64,000 nucleotides of DNA from JAAYXS01 sp043820985 (GTDB taxonomy: Bacteria; Planctomycetota; Phycisphaerae; UBA1845; Fen-1342). The stretch spans positions 1-64,000 of the forward strand of contig JBDRDH010000032.1 of NCBI GenBank assembly GCA_043820985.1, written 5' to 3'. Position numbers and translations under genes: made by a program. This document shows positions 43,934 to 52,504 of the stretch, in pieces; position 1 is the stretch's first letter, and each line of letters opens with the position of its first letter. A model generated the notes under the pieces. It made no database searches and was not told the origin of the DNA. It saw only the letters and a program-made list of their open reading frames with translations.

Positions 43934-44684
43934 TCCCGAATCCGCCGAGTTGGGCGCGTCCTTGACGGTAGAGGCCGAGCGGCCACTGCCGGGCTTGCGG
44001 GCCTGGTTCGTGGTGCTGTTGTTATGGCTGGGCGGTCTGGCCGGGCTGGCGCTGGTGATGTTTGGTCGCTACGAGCAGGGTGATCCCTACGCCATGCGCG
44101 TCTGGATGTTAGCGCTGGTGTGTTTTTACCTTTCGATTTGCAATACGTTTTTGCCGTTGCCGACGGCGTGGATCATTCTGTTCGCGGTTTCGCCGGAGGT
44201 GGGACTGTTCGATTCGGGGGTGCTGTCGGTAGTGACGGTAGCCGGGCTGGGGGCATTGGCGACGGTGTTTGCCAATTTGACCGAATATCACGTATTGGCG
44301 TTTTTGTTTCGTTATGGATTGGGTCAGCGTATTCGGCAGACGCGGGTTTACCAGTGGTCGCTGCGCTGGTTTGATATAGCGCCGTTTCAGACGCTGGCGT
44401 TGTTTGGCTTTGTGCCGATTCCGATTGACGCGGTGCGCTGGCTGGCGATTTTGCGGCATTACTCGCGGGTGCGTTTCGGGTTGGCATACTTCTGCGGGCG
44501 TGGCCTGCGTTACCTGTTGTTGGCGTGGGTGGCGGTGCTGGTGCAATTGACCGGCTGGCAGATCGTGGCAGTGCAGGTGGGTATCGTGGTATTGGCCATC
44601 GTGGGGCGGGTGGTCTGGCCGCTGCTGGCGCGCCTGGTGTCAGGCCCGCGGGAGGCGACGGTCGAGGAGCCGGCCGGTCCCTGA
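43914..44684 (+). CDS. VTT/DedA-like polytopic membrane protein
   Basis: A 256-residue membrane protein overlapping the ATPase end by 20 bases. It has about six membrane spans, with CNTFLPLPTAWIILFAVSPE and YGLGQRIRQTRVYQWSLRWF as polar segments between them. The overall plan resembles VTT-domain (SNARE-associated/DedA) proteins. The identification is inferred from topology and not strong. It may take part in lipid handling together with the ABC transporter. Confidence 0.5.
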   Translation: MEALSNNPESAELGASLTVEAERPLPGLRAWFVVLLLWLGGLAGLALVMFGRYEQGDPYAMRVWMLALVCFYLSICNTFLPLPTAWIILFAVSPEVGLFDSGVLSVVTVAGLGALATVFANLTEYHVLAFLFRYGLGQRIRQTRVYQWSLRWFDIAPFQTLALFGFVPIPIDAVRWLAILRHYSRVRFGLAYFCGRGLRYLLLAWVAVLVQLTGWQIVAVQVGIVVLAIVGRVVWPLLARLVSGPREATVEEPAGP

Positions 44685-44809
44685 ATTCCACGTCGGCGGA
44701 AGTCGCCGGTTGTACCCCCGTCACGAAAACCATATGCTCTAGCGCGGCCCTGCGAGCCCCAGGGCCACATTTGATTGGGCGGAAATCCGGGCTCGATGGA
44801 GTATTGCCA

Positions 44810-45889
44810 ATGCGTGCGCGAACGTCATGGCTGACAACCGGCATCCTAATACTCCCGCTATTGGCGTGGCCGGTACATGCCGAAATCGTGTCGATTGCCG
44901 GATCTGTCGCGGTTACCGTGCAGGAATACCAGGGTGGCGACGTCACTGACACAGTTCAGCAGAACGCGCGTTATCCGGAGGCCGGCGTGGTCCTGCCGCT
45001 ACAGGTGGTGGCGCGCACGCTGGATGAGGCCGATCCGCCACTATCGGCGGCCAGTGTGGCGGCGCAGTTTGCCGATCCACAGACCAGCACGCAGCTCAAT
45101 CCGGAAGAGTTTGCCATCAATCTGGCATTGCTGAGCCTGTCGGATGAGATCCGTTACACGGCTCAGGCCACCAGCCAGGAACATCGAGACATACTGTTTT
45201 CGCCGAATGAATTCATCAATGGCGTCGCGGGCGAGACGGTTACCCTGACAGGGCGACTGTATGTTGATGGAGCGTTGGTGGTTTTCAGCCCCAGCGCGGG
45301 TCGCGACCTGACGGGGGCTGAAGTGACGCTGGAGGTGACAATCGTCAAGCAGGTTGCCGGTCGGGCGGATGAGACGGTTTTTTCAGGTCAAGTCAGTGTG
45401 ATGGGCGGTGAGGGCGGCACGGTCAATCACTCGGCGACGGGTGACATGCCGACGAGCACGCTGATTCACAGCAACCTGGCGGTATACATTCCGGATTTCG
45501 ATATCTTCGAGGTGCTCATTATTCCAAACCTGGCGATTGACTACTCGTATGACGCGACGCTGGGTGAGGCATTTACGCTGGTGGCCACGGTGGCGGTGCA
45601 GGCGGCCAATGCCGAGGACGAAGTGGGAGTGGCGGCGGTGATCGGGTCGCCCCTGGACGCGGTTCAGGAAGTAATCGCTGCGGCCCAGGGTGAGTCGGCG
45701 GCGAACAAGACAATCACCGCACTTCAGCAAGAGCGAAGCGATCCGACGGGTGTACTGGCCTTTCCGGCGCAGAGCCAGCCGATGTTCCTGCCGGCTTGCG
45801 GATTGTTCAGCATTGAGCTGGCCATTGGCATGGTGGCCCTGATCGGGGTGCGGTGTTACCCGAGTTATCGCCGGAGGCTGACAGCCTGA
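44810..45889 (+). CDS. secreted protein with C-terminal anchor, unrecognised
   Basis: A 359-residue protein. The ATG at 44810 starts a signal peptide (SWLTTGILILPLLAWPVHAE). The mature part looks beta-rich and repetitive in character (VTLTGRLYVDGALVVFSPSA), without enzyme motifs. It ends with a sorting-signal-like tail: PACG, a hydrophobic span LFSIELAIGMVALIGV, then RCYPSYRRRLTA. This C-G / hydrophobic / Arg-rich plan recalls MYXO-CTERM or PEP-CTERM anchors but fits neither exactly. It lies between the first and second permease of the ABC run. Confidence 0.6.
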   Translation: MRARTSWLTTGILILPLLAWPVHAEIVSIAGSVAVTVQEYQGGDVTDTVQQNARYPEAGVVLPLQVVARTLDEADPPLSAASVAAQFADPQTSTQLNPEEFAINLALLSLSDEIRYTAQATSQEHRDILFSPNEFINGVAGETVTLTGRLYVDGALVVFSPSAGRDLTGAEVTLEVTIVKQVAGRADETVFSGQVSVMGGEGGTVNHSATGDMPTSTLIHSNLAVYIPDFDIFEVLIIPNLAIDYSYDATLGEAFTLVATVAVQAANAEDEVGVAAVIGSPLDAVQEVIAAAQGESAANKTITALQQERSDPTGVLAFPAQSQPMFLPACGLFSIELAIGMVALIGVRCYPSYRRRLTA

Positions 45890-45890
45890 T

Positions 45891-47117
45891 ATGTTGTTTT
45901 ATCTGCGATTGTGGATGACGGCGCTGCGCAGCCTGGATAGTCATTTTCTGCGCTCGCTACTGGCGACCTTGGGCGTGCTGATCGGCGTCTCGTCGGTCGT
46001 AGCGTGCATGTCGATTCTGGAGGGATTCTCGAACGATCTCGCCAAGCGCTTCAAGTCGATGGGCTCGAACCTGCTCTACGTCGTGCCCGAGACCGCGCGC
46101 ATAGAGGGTCGCTCGGTCGGTTACGCCCAGACGCTCACGCTGGACGACGTTCGCCGGCTGAAGCGCGCCCTGCCGCGAGAGGTCGACGCGATTGCCCCCG
46201 AGTGCGTGGGCAACGCGATGATCAAGTACTATCAGAAGAGCTTCCTCGGCGCCACGGTGATCGCAACTTCTGACGAGTATTTCGCGATTCACGCGTTTGA
46301 CACCCAGGCCGGCCAGGTGCTGTCGAAGACGCAGTCGGAAGACGAAGGCGCGGCGGTCGTCTGCCTGGGTGCCCAAGTCGCGGAAGACCTGTTTGGCGGC
46401 ATGGATCCCGTCGGTCAGGCTGTGAAAGTGGGCGAGAAGGCCTTTCGCGTCGTAGGCGTGATGGAGAAGAAGGGTTCGCTCGGTTTTCTCGATGCGGATA
46501 GAGTCGTTTACATCCCCATCAAGGCCGGCCAGAAGCGTTTTTTCAACCGCAAATGGCTCAACCGCATCACGATAGGCGTCAGCGATACCAAGCGCACCGA
46601 GCAGACGCAAAAGGCGATTGAACGCCTGCTCCGCGGTACCCACAACATCCGACCGGGACAGCCAGACGACTTCCGCGTGCAAAGCCAGGAGGAGACCCGT
46701 CAGAGTCTCAACCAGGTCATGCTGATCTACAAGATCGTCTTCTACAGTATTGCCGGGATCAGCCTGCTGGTGGGCGGGATCGGCATCATGAACATCAGGC
46801 TGGTCTCGGTGACGGAGCGCACGCGGGAGATCGGCGTGCGCATGGCGGTGGGGGCGCGGCGCTGGGATATCCTCTCCCAGTTCCTGATCGAGGCCCAAGT
46901 CATCAGCCTGATTGGCGGCGGATTTGGTCTGCTGTTGGGTGGCATGTTCGCCGACCTGCTGAACAAGATGATCGTCGGATTTTTCCGTACGCAGATTACC
47001 TGGCAGGTAGCCTTGATCGCGGTCGGCACGGCGGCGGTGGTGGGCGGCCTGAGCGGGCTGTATCCGGCGATCAAGGCCTGTCGGCTGGATCCGGTCGATG
47101 CGCTGCGCTACGAGTAG
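45891..47117 (+). CDS. MacB-like ABC transporter permease
   Basis: A 408-residue permease with the MacB plan: an N-terminal span (LRSLLATLGVLIGVSSVVAC), a periplasmic core of about 230 residues, and three C-terminal spans with VSVTERTREIGVRMAVGARR. It begins one base after the stop of the secreted protein gene. Its first two thirds use many C-ending codons, unlike the G-ending codons of its neighbours, which hints at a different origin. It probably pairs with the permease at 42024 and the ATPase at 43259. Confidence 0.92.
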   Translation: MLFYLRLWMTALRSLDSHFLRSLLATLGVLIGVSSVVACMSILEGFSNDLAKRFKSMGSNLLYVVPETARIEGRSVGYAQTLTLDDVRRLKRALPREVDAIAPECVGNAMIKYYQKSFLGATVIATSDEYFAIHAFDTQAGQVLSKTQSEDEGAAVVCLGAQVAEDLFGGMDPVGQAVKVGEKAFRVVGVMEKKGSLGFLDADRVVYIPIKAGQKRFFNRKWLNRITIGVSDTKRTEQTQKAIERLLRGTHNIRPGQPDDFRVQSQEETRQSLNQVMLIYKIVFYSIAGISLLVGGIGIMNIRLVSVTERTREIGVRMAVGARRWDILSQFLIEAQVISLIGGGFGLLLGGMFADLLNKMIVGFFRTQITWQVALIAVGTAAVVGGLSGLYPAIKACRLDPVDALRYE

Positions 47118-47129
47118 AAGGGATTGTGA

Positions 47130-47813
47130 ATGAGCATACAGTTCATGTGCCCATCCTGTCAGCAGCCGATTGAAGTTGATGAGGAGTTTTCCGGCAAGCA
47201 GGCGGGCTGTCCATATTGCAGTAGTGTGGTGAATGTGCCCACCGCGAGCACCTATCAACCCGCGCCGATAACCGCGGCGCGGCCGGCGGATGAAGAGACG
47301 CCGAGTGGCACGCCGATGGACAATCTGCATGTTGGTGATCCATACACACCACGTGAGCGAAAGGCGCGCATGCTGGGCAACCTGGCCTTGGTGTGTGCGG
47401 TATTGGTCATCTTTTTATTTGGCGTGGTGATGGTGGTAGCTGTAGTGGCCGGCTTTGACGAGTTAGAGAGGGTTATGACCACGCAGCCGGCAAGTGCCTC
47501 CGCCACCAGCGAAGGCGATCAACCCGCATCCCGGCCGGTGCCGCTGACACTGCAGGAAGAGACCAAGCTACAGACGCAAGCGTTTCAGACCGCCATCAAG
47601 GACCTGCAAGGCAAGCCCTGGTACATGATAATGGGTTGTGGCGCGGAATTGTTTGTGGTGCTGGGGCTGGCCCTGTCGATCACCAGCCTGGTGCAAAGTC
47701 GGCGGCGTAACTGGCGCGCGATTGTCGGTCTCGTGATCTGTGGAGTCTTTGTGCTGTGTATATGTACGGCTCTGGGCTTTCAACTGGCGTTGGGGGATGG
47801 TGGGGCGTTTTGA
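47130..47813 (+). CDS. zinc-ribbon polytopic membrane protein
   Basis: A 227-residue protein. An N-terminal zinc ribbon CPSCQQPIEVDEEFSGKQAG with CPYCSS precedes about three membrane spans (NLALVCAVLVIFLFGVVMVV; LFVVLGLALSITSLVQ; IVGLVICGVFVLCICTALGF). The linker between the first and second spans is Gln/Thr/Ser-rich. It lies 12 bases after the permease and is probably in the same run. The function is unknown. Confidence 0.65.
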   Translation: MSIQFMCPSCQQPIEVDEEFSGKQAGCPYCSSVVNVPTASTYQPAPITAARPADEETPSGTPMDNLHVGDPYTPRERKARMLGNLALVCAVLVIFLFGVVMVVAVVAGFDELERVMTTQPASASATSEGDQPASRPVPLTLQEETKLQTQAFQTAIKDLQGKPWYMIMGCGAELFVVLGLALSITSLVQSRRRNWRAIVGLVICGVFVLCICTALGFQLALGDGGAF

Positions 47814-47872
47814 GGGGCGCGGTCGGTGGTGCGGTTCTGGCTCTGGGGGGTTTTTAAGCTTATGCTGACCGC

Positions 47873-48511
47873 ATGTCTGTTAGAGCATATCAGTGGTTAA
47901 CGCGTGGCGGTGGTGTTGTCGGCCTGGTATTAGTGCCGCTGCTGGTGATTACTGGTTGCGCGCGGCAGGGCGAAATGGTTCTTCACCAGCCATTCGCAGC
48001 CCCCAGCCAAAAACATATGCAACTGACTGGCAACTGGACTTACGAAGCCAGCGCGAGCGAGAGGCGAACGTGTTTGCTGGCTTTTCCACTGCCACACATG
48101 GTGGATGGGCCGCGCGATTTCATGTTTTACCTGTCGATGCCGGGCGGCGATGGGGAGTTCGCGGTCGCCACAGGCGCGGCTGGTGGCGCGGACGGCTTTT
48201 TTATCCAGGCGGTGGGTGATTTGCAGGGCAAAGCCACATTTACAGCGGGGACGGTCGCGGTGCGGGGCGTGTGGTATAAACGGGGCGTGCGGCGGCTGGA
48301 TCTGGCGTTGCAATGTGACGATGGCAGCGAGATTGAAGGTCGTGTATATCTACGAACAGGACCCGACGAGATACGCACCTTTGAGCGCCGTCATGCCGCA
48401 GACATTGCTTTGTTGCACCCCACCGCATCCCAGCCGGCAGACGGTGGAGAAGTAACCGATTCGCGTTTATCGGGCAGGCCTGACCGGTTGAAAACCGGTC
48501 CCACAGAGTGA
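47873..48511 (+). CDS. lipoprotein, unrecognised, with repeat-derived tail
   Basis: A 212-residue lipoprotein (lipobox VITGC; Cys29). The mature part has no recognised domain; HMVDGPRDFMFYLSMPGGDG and GVRRLDLALQCDDGSEIEGR suggest a beta-sandwich. The last 12 residues (GRPDRLKTGPTE) are translated from a family B hairpin repeat, which also provides the TGA. It is the last gene of the ABC run. Confidence 0.6.
   Translation: MSVRAYQWLTRGGGVVGLVLVPLLVITGCARQGEMVLHQPFAAPSQKHMQLTGNWTYEASASERRTCLLAFPLPHMVDGPRDFMFYLSMPGGDGEFAVATGAAGGADGFFIQAVGDLQGKATFTAGTVAVRGVWYKRGVRRLDLALQCDDGSEIEGRVYLRTGPDEIRTFERRHAADIALLHPTASQPADGGEVTDSRLSGRPDRLKTGPTE
48482..48504. repeat. family B hairpin repeat inside a gene end
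   Basis: gaccggttgaaaaccggtcccac, in the last codons of the lipoprotein gene. The perfect stem gaccggtt/aaccggtc may also terminate transcription. Confidence 0.75.
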
Positions 48512-48597
48512 AACGCACTTCAAATGGGGGGCGAGGCAATGGTCTAGCGCCAATTGGGCGAATTGGACCAATTGTCTGCACAAATATCCCCATATAG

Positions 48598-48626
48598 TTG
48601 ACATAAAATGGTCCTTTGGTGATAAT
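48598..48626 (+). promoter_or_regulatory. sigma-70-type promoter of the MocR gene with upstream attgg motifs
   Basis: ttgaca, a 17-base spacer and gataat form a near-consensus promoter 25 bases before the MocR ATG. Upstream, caattgg (48551), aattgg (48561) and ccaattg (48568) repeat in direct and inverted order, and aattgg recurs at 48624 over the -10. These are plausible binding sites for the MocR protein itself, so the gene may be autoregulated. Confidence 0.65.
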
Positions 48627-48651
48627 TGGATAGGTGGGTGGAGACTGGGTG

Positions 48652-50172
48652 ATGGATCAAGCCGGCATACATATAGATCCGGAGCGTGGGGAGCCCATTT
48701 ACCGCCAAATCTATCAGCAGATTGTCGAGCGTATTCGGGCGGGGCACTATCCGGCGGGTCATCGCTTGCCGCCGACGCGGGAGTTGGCGCGCGAGTTGTC
48801 AACCAACCGCAACACGGTGGTACGGGCCTTTGATGAGTTGGAAGCATCGGGTCTGGTGCACTCGGAGGTGGGGCGTGGGACGTTTGTATCCGAGCAGCCG
48901 CGGACGGTGCGGCCGGTGGAAGCCGCCGGTCGACCGGAGTTGCCGTGGAACTCGCTGGTTTCGCGCGTGGCGGATGCTGAGCCGCTGGGGCGGCTGGATC
49001 GTTTTGTGCGCTGGTTGCACGCTGGAGACCTGATCAATCTGGCGGGGATGTATCCCTCGGCGGAGCTATTGCCGGCGGATCCGCTGAGGCACTGCATCGA
49101 TCATGTGTTACGCGAGCATGGCGCGAGTATTCTGGGTTATGCGCCGCGCCAGGGAGTGCCGCGGCTGCGCGCGCAGGTGGCGGAACGGCTGCGGCAGGAA
49201 CAAATCATGGTGACACAGGATGATGTGGTGATCACCACGGGCAGTCAGCAGGCTCTGGACCTGATCGCCCGGGCCCTGATAGATCCGGGCGACACGCTGT
49301 TCGTGGATGAATACACCTATCCGGGCGCTCTGAATGCTTTTGCGACGGCTGGCGGACGGATAATCGGCGTGGCCAGTGACGATCAGGGTCCCAACATGTC
49401 GGCCTTGCGACGGCTGGCGCGTGATGGCGCGAAGGGTTTCTATCTGATGCCGGACTGTGTGAATCCGACGGGAGCCAGCATCAGCGCGGCGCGGCGCAAG
49501 GAGTTAATCAACTGGTCGCACGAGGCGGCGATTCCGTTGATCGAGGATGACTATGGGGCGGATCTGGATTTGAATGGCGGGCCGCGACCGATTGCCCTGC
49601 GGGCCATGGATCCGGAAGTTTTGTATGTGGGAACTTTCAGTAAGCGCCTGATACCAGCGCTGCGGGTTGGATATCTGATTTGTCCACCGGCGTTACGCCA
49701 GCGGATCATCGCGTTGAAGCATGGTCTGGATCTGGGCACGTCGGCCTTGTTGCAGCATGCCCTGGCGGAATTCATCGCGCGCGGCTACCTGCGGACGCAT
49801 TTGCGGCGGACCTTACCGGCGTATCGCGCGCGGCGGGATGCGTTGCTGACGGCGTTGCGCCAGCACCTGCCGCCGGAGGTCCGTTGGGAAAAGCCCTCGC
49901 GAGGTTTGTTTGTATGGCTGGAGCTGCCGACCGGTGATGATCCCGAGTTGGTGTTTGAGGAGGCCCAGCGGCAGGGTGTGCTGATTTCGCCGGGCACCTT
50001 GCACAGCGTGCATGTTCCCGCCAAATGCGGTTTGCGGTTGACATTTTGCGCCGAGCCGCCTGATCGGTTGGTGGAGGGGGCGCGCCGATTGGGTGTGGCA
50101 CTGAAGGCAATCCTGGATCGGCGACGAGGTGCCATGACACTCCCGACGCCGCCAGCAATAGACGGCGTGTAG
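48652..50172 (+). CDS. MocR/PdxR-type transcriptional regulator (GntR-aminotransferase fusion)
   Basis: A 506-residue protein. A GntR winged helix (EPIYRQIYQQIVERIRAGHY then PPTRELARELSTNRNTV, about residues 15-80) is joined to a fold-type I aminotransferase domain with the PLP lysine in LYVGTFSKRLIPALRVGY. Proteins of this type sense PLP or amino-acid derivatives and control vitamin B6 or amino-acid genes. The ATG has ggag eight bases upstream; a GTG six codons earlier is possible. A branched-chain aminotransferase gene follows 157 bases downstream and may be a target. Confidence 0.92.
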   Translation: MDQAGIHIDPERGEPIYRQIYQQIVERIRAGHYPAGHRLPPTRELARELSTNRNTVVRAFDELEASGLVHSEVGRGTFVSEQPRTVRPVEAAGRPELPWNSLVSRVADAEPLGRLDRFVRWLHAGDLINLAGMYPSAELLPADPLRHCIDHVLREHGASILGYAPRQGVPRLRAQVAERLRQEQIMVTQDDVVITTGSQQALDLIARALIDPGDTLFVDEYTYPGALNAFATAGGRIIGVASDDQGPNMSALRRLARDGAKGFYLMPDCVNPTGASISAARRKELINWSHEAAIPLIEDDYGADLDLNGGPRPIALRAMDPEVLYVGTFSKRLIPALRVGYLICPPALRQRIIALKHGLDLGTSALLQHALAEFIARGYLRTHLRRTLPAYRARRDALLTALRQHLPPEVRWEKPSRGLFVWLELPTGDDPELVFEEAQRQGVLISPGTLHSVHVPAKCGLRLTFCAEPPDRLVEGARRLGVALKAILDRRRGAMTLPTPPAIDGV

Positions 50173-50329
50173 GCATCGGACAGTACTCATTTGGAACCGA
50201 ACAAGTTAAGTTGTCTCTTAATCAGGAGACGTTACGATGACCAAATCAGCCTCGATCGGCTCCGTAAATCGGTATGGCGATATAGTAGAACCGCTACCGC
50301 CGCGGCATCGCGGTGGTGGGGAGGTACAC

Positions 50330-51355
50330 ATGACCAAAGCGGACTTGGATTGGGCGAAACTGGCCTTTGGTTACTACAAGACTGATGTGAACATTCGATA
50401 TACTTGGCGGAATGGATCGTGGAGTAAGGGTGTACTCTCGGAGGAGGAGACCATTCCGTTACATATTGCCGCCACTTGTCTGCACTATGGTCAACAGTGT
50501 TTCGAGGGTTTGAAGGCCTACGAGACGAAGAAGGGCGATGTGGTGATCTTCCGCGTGGAGGAGAATGCCAGGCGCATCGCGCGTTCGTGTCGGAAGATCT
50601 ACATGGAGCCGGTGCCGGAGGATTTGTTCATCGAGGCGGTGTTCAAGGTGATCAACGCCAATCGCAGGTTTGTTCCGCCGCATGGTACCGGGGCGAGTCT
50701 GTATATCCGGCCGCTGGTGTTGGGGACGGGTCCCCAAGTCGGGGTGAAGCCGGCTGGTGAGTATATGTTCCTGGTATTCGTGACGCCGGTCGGTCCGTAT
50801 TTCAAGACGGGCTTCAAGCCGGTGCATTTGATTGTGGAGGATGTGGTTGATCGGGCGGCCCCGCATGGCGTGGGTGATGTCAAGGTAGGTGGTAATTACG
50901 CGGCCGGTTTGCGCGCCACCATGCCGGCGAAGGAAAAAGGTTTCACCGAGGTGTTGTACCTGGACGCCAAGGAAAAGCGGTATATCGATGAATCCGGGCC
51001 GGCGAATTTCTTTGGGATTACCAAGGAAGGTCGCTATGTAACTCCGGATAGCGAGTCGATTCTGCCGTCGATCACCAACAAATCGCTCATCACCCTGGCG
51101 GAAGGCATGGGTCTGCGGCCGGAGCGGCGCGTGGTTGATGTCGAGGAGATATTCGACTTTCAGGAAGCGGGCTGCTGTGGGACGGCGGCGGTGATCACGC
51201 CAGTAGGTTCGATCACCTGGCACGATCGCAAGGTGGTGTACTCTCCTGATGATCAGCCGGGGCGTTATTGCACCGAGCTTTACAACCAACTGACGGCGAT
51301 TCAATGCGGTGATGCACCGGATAAATATGGTTGGATTCGGCCGGTGCCACTATAG
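50330..51355 (+). CDS. ilvE: branched-chain amino acid aminotransferase
   Basis: A 341-residue fold-type IV PLP enzyme that interconverts Leu, Ile and Val with their 2-oxo acids. Motifs are HYGQQCFEGLKAYET, the PLP lysine in GVGDVKVGGNYAA, and the GCCGTAAVITPVGSI phosphate-binding loop. The ATG at 50330 has ggagg five bases upstream. An in-frame ATG at 50237, also with aggag, would add 31 residues; the two starts share MTK and a hairpin stands between them. It follows the MocR regulator. Confidence 0.94.
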   Translation: MTKADLDWAKLAFGYYKTDVNIRYTWRNGSWSKGVLSEEETIPLHIAATCLHYGQQCFEGLKAYETKKGDVVIFRVEENARRIARSCRKIYMEPVPEDLFIEAVFKVINANRRFVPPHGTGASLYIRPLVLGTGPQVGVKPAGEYMFLVFVTPVGPYFKTGFKPVHLIVEDVVDRAAPHGVGDVKVGGNYAAGLRATMPAKEKGFTEVLYLDAKEKRYIDESGPANFFGITKEGRYVTPDSESILPSITNKSLITLAEGMGLRPERRVVDVEEIFDFQEAGCCGTAAVITPVGSITWHDRKVVYSPDDQPGRYCTELYNQLTAIQCGDAPDKYGWIRPVPL

Positions 51356-51649
51356 AGATTACCAGATTCCTGATACATGTCTGAGCGGGCCACCTGAGTC
51401 AATCTCAGGGGGAGAGGGATTATTGCACGTAGACGATCTGGGGGATCGGGTGAATCCCCAGCCGCGGTAACAGGTCTTTGGTGTCGTGTGGAGGGCCAGT
51501 CCGCGCTATTTCGGAGGAATATCGGACGGGGGGGGCGAATCTCACTCAGACATTTCGGCTCTTATTTTAACGGAGGATCTCTCGTGACGATGGCCTAGAC
51601 ATGGAAAGCCGAGGATGCGTTTACCACAGTCAAGGAAAAGGACCAGGCA
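51356..51649. other. intergenic stretch with a possible coding remnant
   Basis: Nearly 300 bases. A minus-strand frame at 51420-51545 with coding-like composition is listed separately. Small hairpins (ctgag...ctcag; gatct...) lie near 51390-51460. No other signal was found. Confidence 0.35.
51420..51545 (-). pseudogene. possible C-terminal gene remnant
   Basis: A 41-codon minus-strand frame with many C-ending codons and a natural-looking end (LLPRLGIHPIPQIVYVQ). It starts at a GTG just after a stop and has no ribosome site. It may be the residue of a lost gene. Chance is not excluded. Confidence 0.2.
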
Positions 51650-52156
51650 GTGGCTCCGGCCGGTTTGAATGAATTCGAGTTGGGAGTGTCGGAACCTGCC
51701 CCGGATGTTCTGTCGGGCAACTGGTCCACGCCGAAGAGTCCGGTTCTTGAGTACGCCGCGCGGGAAACCAGGGCAGTTGGCGAACAATGCCGCCTGGGAC
51801 GCGCGTTCCGCTGGCTGACGCGACCGCGGCGCATCGCGGTACTGATGATTAGTATCTGGGTGTTGAGTGCGGCCGACCTGGCCTTCACGCTCCAGGAGGC
51901 CGATTCACTTTACTTCACCGAGATGAATCCGATCGCGGCCCGGCTCCTGGATAGTCCGGCGCATGCGCTGGTGCTCTACAAGCTAACCCTATTAATGACG
52001 GGCACGGTGATTCTGACCTTTTTGTGGCGACATACGGTGGCCGAATTGGCTTGCTGGTTCCTGCTGGCGTCCTGTTTCTATGTGGCGGTGCGCTGGTACG
52101 CCTATTATGAAGGGTTGTGGGGCTTCGATTCGCAGGTGTTTCATACACCGATGTAA
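51650..52156 (+). CDS. DUF5658-like membrane protein
   Basis: A 168-residue protein with a ~60-residue polar start and three membrane spans (IAVLMISIWVLSAADLAFTL; LYKLTLLMTGTVILTFL; ELACWFLLASCFYVAVRWYA). The middle segment FTEMNPIAARLL matches the NP-containing loop of DUF5658 proteins. The role is unknown. The GTG start is uncertain. Confidence 0.65.
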   Translation: MAPAGLNEFELGVSEPAPDVLSGNWSTPKSPVLEYAARETRAVGEQCRLGRAFRWLTRPRRIAVLMISIWVLSAADLAFTLQEADSLYFTEMNPIAARLLDSPAHALVLYKLTLLMTGTVILTFLWRHTVAELACWFLLASCFYVAVRWYAYYEGLWGFDSQVFHTPM

Positions 52157-52185
52157 GCGCGACGGGGGCTTCGCTTGCTCTTTTA

Positions 52186-52504
52186 GGGTCCGTGACACTA
52201 TCGGCGGGGCTGATCAGAGCCCCAAGCGCCAGCGCGGGGTCTTCGTGGACAGACAGTTGGTCTTCGGACCCGCTCGCTTGCGCTCGGGGCTCGGATTGGG
52301 GGGCGCTGGCTGGCGCTGCGCGTTCGGATAGGGAGGGGACGGCCGACATCCCGACAAATCGGGACAGGCTCCGTTGGCCGCTACTGGCTCACAGCCGAGA
52401 CGGCTATGTTACCCTGAAGCTCGGGGCTCGGATCATGTGCCCGACGCGGGCAATATCATGCTCCACTTCGCTGATTCGCGAGTCGTCGATAGTGTCACGG
52501 ACCC
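52186..52504. mobile_element. MITE-like element with 18-bp terminal inverted repeats
   Basis: gggtccgtgacactatcg at the left end is repeated exactly in reverse complement at 52487-52504. The interior has no coding frame of its own. Near-identical cttttag/ctttttag sequences lie just outside both ends and may be a target duplication. A 319-base, non-coding, inverted-repeat-bounded unit fits a miniature transposable element, or a nested cluster of repeats. Confidence 0.6.
52391..52411. repeat. family C hairpin repeat
   Basis: acagccgagacggctatgtta; one base differs from the copy at 40051. Confidence 0.65.
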
